Positions 10,931 through 22,175 of a stretch of 64,000 bases of DNA are shown piece after piece (the first letter of the stretch is position 1; the number at the start of each line of letters is the position of its first letter). The stretch comes from Chaetomium olivaceum (Eukaryota; Ascomycota; Sordariomycetes; Sordariales; Chaetomiaceae): the NCBI GenBank assembly GCA_039881045.1, contig JAYWVB010000008.1, positions 744,001 through 808,000 of the forward strand. Direction: 5' to 3'. The position numbers and the translations under genes were made by a program. Under the pieces are notes generated by a model, which was given only the letters and a program-made list of their open reading frames with translations, had not been told where the DNA came from and searched no databases.

Positions 10931-11140
10931 ATGTGCAATCACATCCAGTACCATTACGCGGAGTGTGGGCATTGGTGGTCCGATGGCTGGGATCAGTGTC
11001 CGGAGAGAGCCCCAGAAGGCGCAAAAGCGCAATGTGTGCGTAATACGTGGGGCATTAGACGCGAAAGACAGAGCAGGCCAGGCTATTGCGAGCGTTGCTA
11101 CTACCCTTCTCCGTCGGACTCGGGTCAGGACTCGGATTGA
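10931..11140 (+). CDS. Small Cys/His-rich protein, possible zinc-binding
   Basis: A 69-residue frame starts MCNHIQYHYAECGHWW and has C2, H4, C12, H14, C23, C35 and the pair C53/C56 (GYCERCYY). Short fungal proteins beginning with MC.H, followed by CGH and a final G.C..C, are common in ascomycetes. This spacing fits a small zinc-binding fold. No function is known to me. The context is accessory genes, with no operon partner. It could be an exon of a longer gene, but the ATG and stop frame a complete motif. Confidence 0.5.
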   Translation: MCNHIQYHYAECGHWWSDGWDQCPERAPEGAKAQCVRNTWGIRRERQSRPGYCERCYYPSPSDSGQDSD

Positions 11141-11785
11141 TCGAGGTTTGACCCTTTTTCGTTTCGTAGCTAGGGACCTGGGATTATGTACAGTGTACTT
11201 GCGGAGAATGGCGTTCACATTTGCCGTTATCGTTGTCGTTTTTCTTTGGTACCTAGTCAGCCTCAACGACACTCTGATGTATCTCTTGATTCTGGTCGCT
11301 GCTGGCGCATTCTTTCACTCAGGTGACTGTTGAGAACATACCCCTGGTCCTCAAAAATATTGTCCCAGGCAGCCCAAACCTGGCCCGGGGTGGCTGAGGG
11401 CACCTGAACACGACCCACACCCAATAGCTGCGGAGCCACCGAGAGGCATGTTGATGGCTGTTAAACGCAGGTTCCAGGGGCCATTCGCTTGACGGCGTCT
11501 GTTTGGGAGCTGACAGTGGTTATTGTCTGAGAGATTCAGCTCTGTCTGTTCGGCTGGCATGGGCTGAAGTGCCACCTAAGTCATTCCGGGTGGCTGAAGA
11601 TTTAGGGACAGGCGTCCAGATATAGTCAAACAGTCAATCTCATCCATGGTTCGTCACTTTCCCACCATATAATATCGCTGGAGAATGTGGATCATCTCAA
11701 AGCTGGCCTTGTCGAGGGTGGTGTCTATCTAAATTAGTCGCAACTCCCTCCTCCTCTCATAGCTCATGCCCGCCTCCCCTTCCTT
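11141..11785. other. Intergenic
   Basis: No supported gene. It should contain the 3' regions of the flanking convergent genes. Confidence 0.5.
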
Positions 11786-12916
11786 TTACTCGAGCCACTC
11801 ATCCAGTCCCTCAAATCGGGTGGCTGGGTTCACCAGTAGCCCGTCAATGATCATCATCCTATACCTCCCGCTCTCATCATCCTTGATCGGAACCGGCGCA
11901 GGCTCATTGGCGAGCCGGCTGGTGAATGCCCAAGACCTGAGCAAGCCAAGGACCCGTGCCGCCCTGATAGCCTTGGTCGTATCCTCGTCCAGTCCGCCAA
12001 CCTCGTCGCTCAAGGTCTTCCAGAACGTACCCACCAAGTCATCGTAGTCCTCGTACCTGATCCACCCATTCTTCAGGTGTAACTTGCTCATCAAGTCTTG
12101 TAGGGAATGAAGGTTTGTGCCGAAGGGGCCAATCTCTGCCTCGGCCCAGTCGATGACGCCGACCAAATGGCACGTCTCATCCTCTACTCTAATATTACAG
12201 TCGCCAAAATCCTTGTGTAGGAGAACCATAGGGAGGGAGTAGATGCTTGGTAGCGCTGCGAGCGTGGCATGGATGATCGGGTGAAACCGGTCGGGGAGGG
12301 CGACCAGCAAGATCTGTAGTTCCTTCTGAAAACTCTCAGCCATACGGTCGAGGTAGTCTTGGTCGACTACTTGTGATGCTTTCCAAGCGATAGCAAAGAA
12401 CCTGGATCGACTAAGGTTAGCGTAGTTCGCTATATCGCTTAGACTAAAAGCTAACCACGGACCTTGCCACATCTTGGATCAACCTCTTACGGCGGACCAT
12501 ATTCTTAGGCGAGTTCTCAGGGAAACCATATGCGAGTATGAAATCAAGGCGGCTTATTCCCTGTATACGAGTCATAACGTAGACAAGCAGGGGCTCCTGA
12601 CCAGCTGCATCGGAGTCTTCTCCGGGCTGCTGCCTGAACGATACTTCCGGCGCCAAGGTGCCAAAGATACGTCGAGCGAGAGCAGCGGTCTCGCCCTTGA
12701 GCCCGAGGGACTTGAGACGGAACTGGACGACGTAACCAAGACCTTGCCCGGCATAGACGGTATACGAGCAGACCCCCTCACCGCAACGGGGACGACTTGC
12801 TCGCCGCCAACGAGGTCCTTGGCCAACTCGTCACACGTATCGCGGGTCACTGCCGTCTTCGAGAAAAACGCGGCAATCTCATCGTCGACGGCGTATTGCT
12901 GGTTTTCCGAATCCAT
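11786..12916 (-). CDS. Aminoglycoside-phosphotransferase-like (APH family) kinase
   Basis: This belongs to the fungal APH/choline-kinase-like superfamily; the natural substrates in fungi are mostly unknown. The rebuilt protein is about 356 residues. The N-lobe is VCSYTVYAG then VVQFRLKSLGLKGE. The catalytic loop is LLHKDFGDCN (HxDxxxxN) and the metal-binding region is VIDWAEAEIGPFG. Exons are 12916-12463 and 12401-11786, joined as DVAR|FFAIAWKAS through an intron with the unusual donor GTCCGT. One G appears to be missing in the G5 run near 12773, which moves the frame from VPVAVRG to VCSYTVY. A 59-bp intron (donor GTGAGG) could also fix the frame but would remove a conserved N-lobe strand. 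Resistance to aminoglycosides should not be assumed. Confidence 0.82.
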
Positions 12917-13227
12917 GGTGGTTTCGGGGTTTACTCTTTCCGGTTGCCTCTTGCTGATCATCTCTCGTTTTGTAGAGGGAGAGAGGAAGGCCAGCTTTCT
13001 GGTATGAAAGAGAACAATTTGGTGTGCTCTGCTCACGCTCATCTCCCCGCACCAACAACAGCAGCGGTCAGGAAATACACACTGGTGGCCCGTGCAGAGC
13101 AGTGCTGTTGGACCAACGCGGGAGCCAATTAGGTTCAGACATCCTATGGTATTCTTGGTGATTCTCGATAATAGTGTTGGGTGGTGCTTGAATAGATTTA
13201 GCAACTTGCAGCGGAATTCGCTGGCAT
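12917..13227. other. Intergenic, promoter of the APH-like gene
   Basis: A lower-GC spacer between the APH-like gene and the truncated gene remnant. GC rises sharply at about 13225. Confidence 0.5.
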
Positions 13228-13761
13228 GTGAATGGTAGCTCCCGGCTGCCCGACGACCCCATCCCGATGCCGCCCGTCCCCGCGCTCACGGAATGCTACG
13301 GCTGGATGACCGTCCTCCGGGACGCCATCCCCCGCGTCAGCCCCCCGGTCTCGGACTATGTCGACGCGGACGTCGACTGGCACTGGGCCCTCGTGTACGA
13401 GCTGGTGCCGGGCGCGCCGCAGGATCTTGCCGTTGGCCAGGCGCATTTGGACTTTTTCTACGCTATGGGGTTTTCGATGGAGGCGTACAAGCCGGACAAC
13501 TGGCGCGGGGGCCGGTTGGTCGACTTCAATGACGTGTCGGCGCCGTTTAGCACGGGGTGGAGGCCGTCGGCCATCGTGTTACGCGACGCGGGGGTGTGGT
13601 TTTGGACGTTGGGGTTTGAGGACGAGAGGAGGGTGGAGCGCAAGCTTGTCAGGGGGCCGAGGGCACGACGGGGCGGGGAACGGAGAGGGGGTGGTTCTGC
13701 TCCTGTTGCTGTTGCCGCGGACGAAATACTAAGTTATTACAGAGCTCCGAGGTGCAGTTGA
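13228..13761 (+). pseudogene. 3' fragment of a fungal conserved hypothetical gene
   Basis: A 177-residue frame carries a block typical of the C-terminal part of a widespread fungal hypothetical family: LTECYGWM, YELVPGAPQDLAVGQAHLD, then FSMEAYKPDNWRGGRLVDF and PFSTGWRPS. Family members as I recall them are longer and have an N-terminal part that is absent here. The sequence before 13228 changes abruptly to lower GC and shows no matching frame or splice site. The frame itself is intact and could still be expressed from the ATG at 13228. I call it a 5'-truncated remnant; a real short gene is possible. Confidence 0.5.
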
Positions 13762-14728
13762 TTGACGATGCACTAGATCTAGCTCTCTCTCCTGCAGTCA
13801 CGCCCGGCCGGCCTCCCTCGAAACGCAATGAAACCCCCCTGCGAGGCTTTGGGAATTAGGCCTTAAGCCTAGGTATCGTGACTCGGAGCTGGGCTCGATG
13901 CGGGGGTGTAATAGTCCTCCTCCACATCGGTACCGCAACATCGGCCACGGCCGATACTATACTGAAGGCTGGCTCATTTTCAGGAGTAACACTCCTGTGT
14001 AACCTCTGTCTACATCACCAGCGCCAACATCAGCACAACCACCAGCGCCACGACTCAGGGGGCCGTCTTTGTGGCAGCAGCTAATGTCCTAGAGACGACA
14101 CTCATGAAACAAGTCCCCATATAAGCAAGGGCAAGAAGAATTATGCCGGCATACGCCTTAGCCTCGCCAAGGACTAAAGATATGTAACTTTAGGAGTTGC
14201 GGCCGCGAGTGCGTTTGGCAACGGCTTTTAGCGCGTTGGGGTCCTACATGGATGGGCCAGGCCAGCTCCGACACGGCCAATGTCCCGTCGGACAAGCGCT
14301 GGATAGCTGAGCTCTAATTGGGCTGGGAATTGGGTGAGGTTGCCGCTCGGCGTCTAACTGACGAATGGATGCTTCCGAGGCTTGTGGGGTTTTGTCAATC
14401 CCTCGTGGTATCCAGGGTCTACGTAGTATTGTGTAAGCGCTTGTGTCATGAAACGCCCATATCATTGCATATGCCTGGGAACTCGTGCTTTGACGCTTTT
14501 GCTGTGATCGAAGTCGGAATTACACCAATAACGGCCACTCCTTTCTCTCGACCCCTTGCTCTTGTTCTTTGGAGAGATAGCGTGGGGAAGGGGGTGTCGG
14601 GAGAGTTTAAAACCGTTGATGCCCAACGCTGAGATTCCATAACCCTTTTCGTATAGACTTCTTCATGTCAACAATGATACGCACATAACTCTCCAAACTC
14701 CTTCTGACGCAACGTATCTTAACTTAAA
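13762..14728. other. Intergenic
   Basis: No gene recognised. The end is the promoter of the HeLo-like gene. Confidence 0.5.
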
Positions 14729-17541
14729 ATGGATCCGTTCAGCATTTCGACCGGTGTCCTGGGTCTTCTCGGGACAGCCGCGACGGTGATCAAGTTCCTC
14801 GACACAGTCAAAACCACCTTCCGAGACGCCCCTAAAACAGTCGCTTGGGCTCTGGCTGAAGTCAAGGATATACACTCGGCCATTGCGAGGTTACATGTCT
14901 TCTTCGCACACACTGATTTGATCCCCGAAAACTCCCTAGCTATGGTGACGATTCAAGACGCAGCTATTAGCGTGTCCTCACTAGTTACGTCCTTCGACGA
15001 GCTTGTGGAGACCCTCAAACCACTTGGGTTGATGGACCCGTCGTTGATGAGGACGTGGGATAAAGTCAAGTGGACTCGGAACCAGGATGATGTCGTCAAA
15101 GTCATTACGAGAATTCAGGCCCGCAAGGCTTCTCTTACTCTTATGATGACTATCTTTCAGTGGTAGGTCCTTATTGCTCGCATATGACTGCATAGAACCC
15201 TTCTGACCTTTCTCCCCAGCCACTCTGATATTGCGGCCATGGAATCTCGTTCCGCGCTTGAGAACAGACTCAACAGAGTTATCGAAGGCAATGTCGACAT
15301 TCAAAAGTCTATGGACCGAATGGAGGGTCTTTTCGAGGCTTGCGTTGCTAATGCACCTGAAACCTCTGTTCGATCAGCCAGGGGCACGGCACAGCAGGCG
15401 AAGCGGGTTCCCACCCCCCCTGAGCCCCAGAGACCTTCAACCGAGCTCCGGTTCCAGGAGACTTTGGCCGAAAGCGGTGTTTATCGACGTGTCCAGCACC
15501 CCTCTGACGCCTTTTCGATGTATTCTGGTGATGATTGTTCCGTCACTGGGTCCATCATGACGACCTACACTCTCGCCGATAACGCTTCCATTCTTGCTCA
15601 GTATCCCATCATTGATCCCTCCGGACTCCGCAACCCCGAGTTCTATGCGGCTGTCGAACCGACTCGAGAAGGCCGTTTCCTCAGCGCAATAGTTTCTCGC
15701 AGGCGAAAGTCCTCAGATCCACGCCGCTCCCCTCAGATGCCTGTTCCCCAGAGAAAAGGCCGGACTCCTCCCAACTGCGGACCAGATGTCATGGGGGCTT
15801 GGTCCCTTTACACGAGGCGGAGCTGGCGACCCACCGATTTTCACTTCGAAACGTTGTTCGAGGTTCCCGTCATCTTCGTCTGCCGCCCCAGCAACACACA
15901 CGGGCCAATCGAGGGAAAACCCATCCATTTCGTGTCCGGGACGCAGGAAAGCATGGTAATGACGAGGGTACTTCCCCCAATGGAAGGCGACGGGAAAGGG
16001 GGTCAAGGTCAAGGCCAGAAAGCCGAATGCCACCAATCGGCAAAGAGACGGCGTCTTGGGTGATGCTACTCTCGCAGCTGCAGTCGATGGAAAAGGAAAG
16101 CCAGGTGTGGCAGCAGCAGCAGTATGGTAGCAGGCCGCGGATGATGGGGGCCTCCGCTGAATTCCGTGACCACACTCTCTCCGTCGCGATCCAGACCAGA
16201 AAGCGGAGCTGGGACGCAATGCCGGCCAATGTCACGAAACCCTTTGCGACGACGACAATTAGTCACATCCTCGAGATTGCGGCCATGATGGGCATACACT
16301 GGACGGCGTTTGATCGGTTCGAAGACCGCTTCCAGGCTGAGGGCAACGGTTTTTTCCATCACAAGTGCCCGAATTCCGGATCTCGGCGTCATGTTCAAGT
16401 TTAACATGTACGGTCGAAGCAAGTTTCAGGAGAATAGGGTAATTCCAGTCAGTGAAGTCAAGGAGTTGTGCTGTGGCTTTGTCTCGACGGTCTTCCAAGA
16501 GGCCGACCCAGAGAAGCGCCGAATCCAAGATCTTCGTCAGAATCTCGGCTTCATTCAGCTCGGTAGTACAAACGATATCGCTGATACTATGATGTTGATG
16601 GGCTGCAATATCGACACGGCCAACTTCTTTCGCTCTACCAAGGCTAAGCACAGCCATCTCTTTCCAGGTATGTATCTCTGACCTATGCGAAGATTTAGTT
16701 GCTGACTGCCCAAATATAGTCCCGTTTGAGATCGTAGGAATGCTCGGGAGGACACTACACATCCGGAACAGCGCTTTCCGCATGTTACCGAATCCTACGC
16801 CGTACCACTGGAAACAGGACATTGCCAACCTTCCCAAGCTTGTGCGGGAATACTCGAAGATAATCGCCGGCTCGGACTCGGACCTCCCCCTAGTGCCACA
16901 ACTCCAACAACTAAAAGCGGATGCCAATTTTCTCGTGCAGACCCTAGACCAGGATGTAAAGTCCAAGACTCCCGGCTACTCTCTCCCACTCCTCAATACC
17001 CTGCACGACGTTCTGGATAGATGCGATACCTTCCTACAGCAAAACGGCCGGGCCCTTGTCCAGATAGTGGTCCGGGAACATTTCCAAGCCGTTCTCAAGT
17101 TGATCAACGAAGACGGGGAGGGTTACCGAAGTTCCCCGAGGGAGCGACCGGAGAGTTTTGCTGAGCTCTCTACTACTAAGCCAGAGCTGCTCCAGCGGGT
17201 GTTCATGGAGCTCTACTTCTCCCAAGTTCTCCGCCGGGTCAGGAAGCACGCGGGGATAGCCTACACACGGCAGCAGGAAATGAGATCTCTTTCCATTGTG
17301 AGTAACTATCTTGTACAGTTGTGCCAGTAACTACCGCTCACGCATCCTCTCACAGTCATCGTCAAGGCGCAGTCCTCCAACCTCTCCGAGTAGCAGTTTG
17401 GAGCCGCAGGCCGTGTCTATCTGGTGCACGCTTGTGCTGCGCATGATGTGTTGGTTGTTGCTCCACGATTTCGACAGGAAGGACATCCAGATCCCGAAGA
17501 GCGAGCTGCTGGGCAGCCGACTGCCTGTGTATATCGCTTGA
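14729..17541 (+). CDS. HeLo-like N-terminal domain protein (modin-type)
   Basis: Exons are 14729-15162, 15220-16667, 16720-17297 and 17356-17541, giving about 881 residues. The start MDPFSISTGVLGLLGTAATV and the following helical region (to about residue 130) fit the fungal N-terminal domain found before STAND NTPases and in HeLo-like proteins of heterokaryon-incompatibility type. The rest matches the large ascomycete family often labelled modin: VPVIFVCRPSNTHGP, the block SWVMLLSQLQSMEKES, FATTTISHILEIAAMMG, NSAFRMLPNPTPYHW and the C-terminal IPKSELLGSRLPVYIA. Two frame breaks are needed: one base missing near 16043 (HQSGKETASW) and one extra base near 16357 (GNGFFITSARIPDLG). No NB-ARC/NACHT motif is seen, so this is not a complete STAND receptor. 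A role in cell-fate or recognition is only inferred from the N-terminal domain. Confidence 0.8.
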
Positions 17542-18206
17542 GCTTTGGCGTGTTGTCGATCGAATGGTTTGGAAAGTCGTTACTATTTCTGGGCTTTTTG
17601 GATAAGTAATTGGAAGGTTTTTTGGTCGTCTTTTTTGTTTATTTTCTGTAGGTTTCACCGGCGTTTGAGGGCCATGTATCTAGTCTGGTTCGGGGGAGGA
17701 GGGGGGGGGGGGTTAGGCTATGCAAGCTGTCACGTTCTTTTCCACGATGGAAGACCAGAACCTGAAAACAACGTGAGAATAATGACTTTGTTGAGTTGCG
17801 AGATGGAATCCGTAAATCCCAGTCCTGTTGTTTTAAGTGGAAAGGAATTGAAGGCTCGACTTTTGTTCCTAACTCCCGGAATTGGAGAGACTCATACTTC
17901 ATTTCGGAACCCTTTTGGTCTCCGCTGGAGTCCCCTCGGTTGGAGTATGGCTCGATGCTCTACCGGCTTGATATGCATGGCTGACCCCCGATTACGGTAG
18001 CCCCTAAACGCAGCGCAACTCTTCAAGCAAAGCATGAACCTAGAACCGGCTGCCATCTCCTTGAACGCCTGCTATGCTCCAATCTCCGCCCTGAAAAGGT
18101 GGCACAGCATCGTACAGCGCATCAGATGACGCGGATCATCGTGTTGGGTATCGAAACGCCTTCCCGCTCGTTCCCCCCAGCCGGCGCGCGCCCGTATTGC
18201 TGCTCG
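17542..18206. other. Convergent intergenic region
   Basis: Lies between the HeLo-like gene and PET191, both 3' ends facing. Contains a G11 run near 17702-17712. No gene seen. Confidence 0.55.
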
Positions 18207-18677
18207 TCATGACTTGGACGCCTTCTCCGCAGCGGCGGCGGCCGCAGCAGCAGCCCTGTATTTCTCGTTCTCAGCCTCCCTCCAGTCCTGCGGCTGCTTC
18301 TCATTGCCATCGGTCTCGCCACGAGTGCCGGCAAAGGCCGACTTCCCCGCGTACAGCTGGTATCCCTCGCCCGTCTTCTCGGTCTGCTCGAGCTTGCGGA
18401 AGGCGACGGGCTGGTTGCCGCGGAAGCGCTTGCGCATGTCGACCATGCCGCGACGGCACTCGCCAAAGCCCTTCTTGAGCTGCTGGCACTTGGTGGGGAG
18501 GGTGCTGAGCAGCGGCTCGCGCATGCACTCGGCGGCCGAGTGCCGCTGTACCATCACGCACTCGGATTCCTGCAGGCATTCCGCCAGCGCGGCTCCTTGA
18601 GATTATGTTAGCATGCGTAAAGTTGTTGAGGGAATAGCGGATGACCGCGCACGTATATCTTTACATGAGCTCGGCAT
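18207..18677 (-). CDS. PET191: Pet191/COA5-like cytochrome c oxidase assembly factor
   Basis: Exon 1 is only 25 nt (18677-18653, MPSSCKDI) and exon 2 is 18595-18207. The splice gives MPSSCKDIRAALAECLQESE, the standard start of this family. Twin cysteine motifs follow (CMREPLLSTLPTKC and GECRRGMVDMRKRFRGNQP), typical of small intermembrane-space proteins imported by the Mia40 pathway. Pet191 is needed for assembly of respiratory complex IV. Rebuilt length is 137 residues; the C-terminus carries a run of nine alanines, a lineage-specific extension. The 57-bp intron uses donor GTGCGC and acceptor CAAG, with a GCTAAC branch point. It is divergent from the lipase gene and shares a 665-bp promoter region with it. 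Confidence 0.92.
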
Positions 18678-19342
18678 CTTGGTTGTGGTGGACTGTTGCG
18701 CTGCGGTCGGCGACGGAATCCCAGATTCGGCTGTCGAGCGATCTCGAATCGAAGGTCTGGAACGAACCAATTGCCTGCAAGCATGGGGCGCGTGGTGGCT
18801 TGAGCTTTGAGGCGATCCGATTTGATGGAACCGGAATCCTTACCGACGGTAATTACGCATTCCCAACACACTCTGGGCAAACTCCCTTCCCAAACATTTG
18901 ATCGCAACAGAGCCACAATGAACGAAGGAAAGAAAAGACAAGAAGAATGTCATCCGGCGCAGGAGGCGCGACCTGCACACCATGGGATTTTCTGCATCCG
19001 GAAAAGGATAAGCACTCCCCGTCGCAACAGGGGGTCATGAGGCGGGCACAGCAAAACCAACGGAATTCGCATGTGACGAATGATGTCACAAGGGTCAGTT
19101 TCACCATCCTGAGCAATTCCCCCCCCCACAACTGACATGGCGTTGACATGGGGTTGCGTTCCAGACCTGTGCCATCCCAGAATTGTCTCTCACACATCAT
19201 AATATGACATTTCGCGAATTCTGCGGCTTCGAGCTTAGATTTCGGTCCCTAATTCACCGTACCTAATTATACCAAACACAGTACAACTACACAACGCCTA
19301 TGACGGGGAAGCACCCCAGGAGAGCCCGCCAAGAACCCCAAG
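18678..19342. other. Shared divergent promoter of PET191 and lipase
   Basis: 665 bp between two divergent start codons. No gene recognised and no clear TATA box. Confidence 0.55.
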
Positions 19343-21177
19343 ATGCCTGTCCCCTTTCTAGGGCGCCTTAACATGTGAGTGAGACACTGCATGCTGCATA
19401 ACTACGCCAGACAGCTGCATGTTTTGTTGTCCAGCGTAGCGCTAATCCGGCCTGGACACCACCGAACAGCACCGAATATGTCGCCCTCGTCGGATCGTTT
19501 TTCCTAGTCGGCCTCGAAGCCTTCATTCGCATCTTCACCCTCGCCCTACGTGAGCATCCACCCACGCGCAGTCGTGTCCTACGGTTCCACCGTTATAATC
19601 GTCTCACGAAATGGACCTACCGATCTAACACCTCATCATAGCGTCATCGCTCCTCGAGCTGTGCTACGGCGTATCCCGACGCTTATTCAATAGGCTTGCC
19701 AGTCCGGCGCAAAAGAGAGCTGAGCGGAGGAGGAAATGTACGTGTTGCGCCTGGCTTGCGACAAGCGTGGGATGCTAACTGACCGACTGGCACAGCCATC
19801 TCGACCTCGATCCGAAACGCCTCCGACTTCGTCGACCTCTGCGCTGCGTTCGGGTACACCGCCGAGGAACATGTTGTGCAGACGAAAGATGGGTACCTGC
19901 TCGGTCTGCACCGGCTCGCGTGGAAAAAGGGAGAGGAGGATGTCCGCGTCAACCGCGGTCCGAATAGTATCAAGAAGCGGGTCGTCTATCTGCACCATGG
20001 GTTGTTGATGAATAGCGAGGTGTGGGTGTGTTTGACCGATGAGCAGCGCGCTCTGCCGTTTACCCTGGTCGAGAAGGGATTCGATGTTTGGGTACGTTCA
20101 CATATTCAAGGGTGGAGAGAGAGACAGCGGACATGGCACTGACAATTGCAGTTTGGAAACAACCGCGGCAACAAGTACTCCAAGAAGTCGATCCACTCGT
20201 CGCCCACTTCGCTCAAGTTCTGGAACTTTTCCATCGACGAGTTCGCCTTCCACGATATCCCCGACAGCATCGGCTACATCCTCGAGACAACGGGCCAGCA
20301 GTCACTATCCTACATTGGTTTCTCTCAAGGTACTGCCCAGGCCTTCGCCAGTCTGGCTGTCCACCCGAAACTCAACGACCAAGTGAACGTGTTCATCGCC
20401 CTCGCGCCCGCCATGTCCCCGGCGGGCCTGTCCAACGGTATCGTTGACGCCCTTGTTAAGGCATCTCCGCAGGTCCTTTATCTCCTCTTCGGCCGCCGCT
20501 CCATCCTCAGCTCGGCGACCATGTGGGAGTCGATCCTCTACCCGCCGCTCTTCACCAAGGTCATCGACCTGGGCCTGTCGTTCCTCTTCGCCTGGCGCAC
20601 CCAAAACATCAGCACCTCACAAAAGCTGGCCGCCTACCCGCACCTGTACTCCTTCACCAGCACCAAATCGGTCGTCCACTGGTTCCAGATCATCCGCACA
20701 AAATCCTTCCAAATGTACGACGACGATGTGCATCCACCCCTCGGCCTCTCGTCCTCCGCCAGCCGCTACACCAAGGTCGCCAAGTACCCGACGCGCAACA
20801 TCAAGACCCCCATCGTGCTCGTCTACGGCGGCAGCGACTCCCTCGTCGACATCCGCGCCATGCTGCGCGAGCTGCCCGCCCAGACCCTCGCCAACGAGAT
20901 CCCCCACTACGAACACCTCGATTTCCTGTGGGCCCGCGACGTGCATGAGCTGGTCTTCCCGCATGTCTTTGACGCGCTCGAGAGCTTTACTGGTGCGGAG
21001 CACACCCGCGAGGAGTATGCGCGCTACCAGATCAAGCGCCAGAGCTCGAGCCTGCTGGGCGTGCCCCCTACCAGCGCGGTTGCGGAAGAGAAGAGGAAGC
21101 GGAAGAAGACCCATCTAACACGGACCAATGACGCAGTGGATAGCGACGTTAGTACCGCCGTGGGCGGAGGTACAACC

Positions 21178-21216
<39 letters not shown>

Positions 21217-22175
21217 GGGATGAGAGCAGCGTGGGCGGCCGGGAGGAGGAAAAGGAGGACACCGAGACGCAGCAAAGACCGTTGCGCTTCAACACCCAAA
21301 CCCCGACCCAGAACCCGCCCCGGCCCCAAACCCAGAATCACCCCAACGCCGCTGCCGCCGTGCCGGCCACCTCAGAGCCGCCTGTACCGGTCACCGAGAC
21401 AAAGGGCCCGCGTGTCCCGAAGGCTGGCGATGCAAAGGCGGCGGATCCTGGTGTATATGTTGCTGCCACTGCCGCTGCTACCGCCGCTGCTGCTAAGGTA
21501 GTCGTCGAGGAGGCTATCCGCTCGCGTCCTCCGAGAGAGAAGAAGAGTCGGGTGGGTCAAGAGCAGGCGGAGGTGGATATGAACCCCCTTAACGTTTGGA
21601 AGGGGGATTTGATTCCTAAGGTTGAGAAGGGAGAGTCGACGCCCAAGGCTGGAAAGGAGGATTCGACTCCTAAGCCTCCGAAGGAGGATGACCTGGCAAC
21701 AGCTCGTACGTGATTGCGGCTGGCTTTGGTTTTGGCTTTTTGACTTTTGGCTTTTGGCTTTTAGTCCTTGGCTTTAGACTTTGTCGCTTACGGCTTATGG
21801 CTTTTGGCTTTAGTTTAGTTTTGTTCTCTGGGTGATGGGGTGGTACTAATCTTTTGGATAGCCTCGCGCAAAGGCAAAGGTAAAGCTAAACCCAAGGCCG
21901 AGGGGAGTGTGACTACTGGGCGGGAGAGTGAGGTTGGTGAAATTGGAGAGTCTGGAGGGTCGAAAAGTGCCAAGGTTGAGACCGAGGCTGAGGCTGGGGC
22001 TGGGTCTGGGATTAGGCCCAAGAAGAAGGTACCGGCGGAGGGACGGAGTGAGGTTGGCGAGGTTGGAGGGTCGAGAGGTGTCAAGGCTGAGACCGGGGCT
22101 GAGTCTGGGAGTAAGCCCGGAAAGAAGGTGTCGGCGGAGGGGCGGAAACGTCGGGTTCGGCGAGACAGTGAGTGA
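19343..22175 (+). CDS. Steryl ester hydrolase / triacylglycerol lipase (Tgl1/Yeh family)
   Basis: This is an acid-lipase-type alpha/beta hydrolase of lipid droplets or ER that splits steryl esters or triacylglycerol. Exons are 19343-19374, 19470-19549, 19642-19737, 19796-20091, 20152-21705 and 21862-22175. The N-terminal hydrophobic segment is YVALVGSFFLVGLEAF. The AB-hydrolase lid motif EEHVVQTKDGYLLGLHR and HHGLLMNSEVW follow. The catalytic serine is in YIGFSQGTAQ (about 225), Asp in YGGSDSLVD (about 394) and His in HYEHLDFLWA (about 422). The last 330 residues are a low-complexity charged tail. One base is probably missing near 21171; the restored frame reads an acidic Glu-Asp repeat instead of Thr-Arg repeats and runs on to the last splice. 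Rebuilt length is about 790 residues. Substrate choice within the family is uncertain. Confidence 0.87.
21182..21218. repeat. GGACGA hexanucleotide microsatellite in lipase tail
   Basis: About six near-perfect copies of GGACGA. In the restored frame it encodes alternating Glu and Asp; in the frame as given it encodes Thr-Arg. Confidence 0.85.

Noticed and set aside
10587..11333. 248-codon plus frame
   Set aside because: It overlaps the small Cys-rich gene in another phase and has no conserved features.
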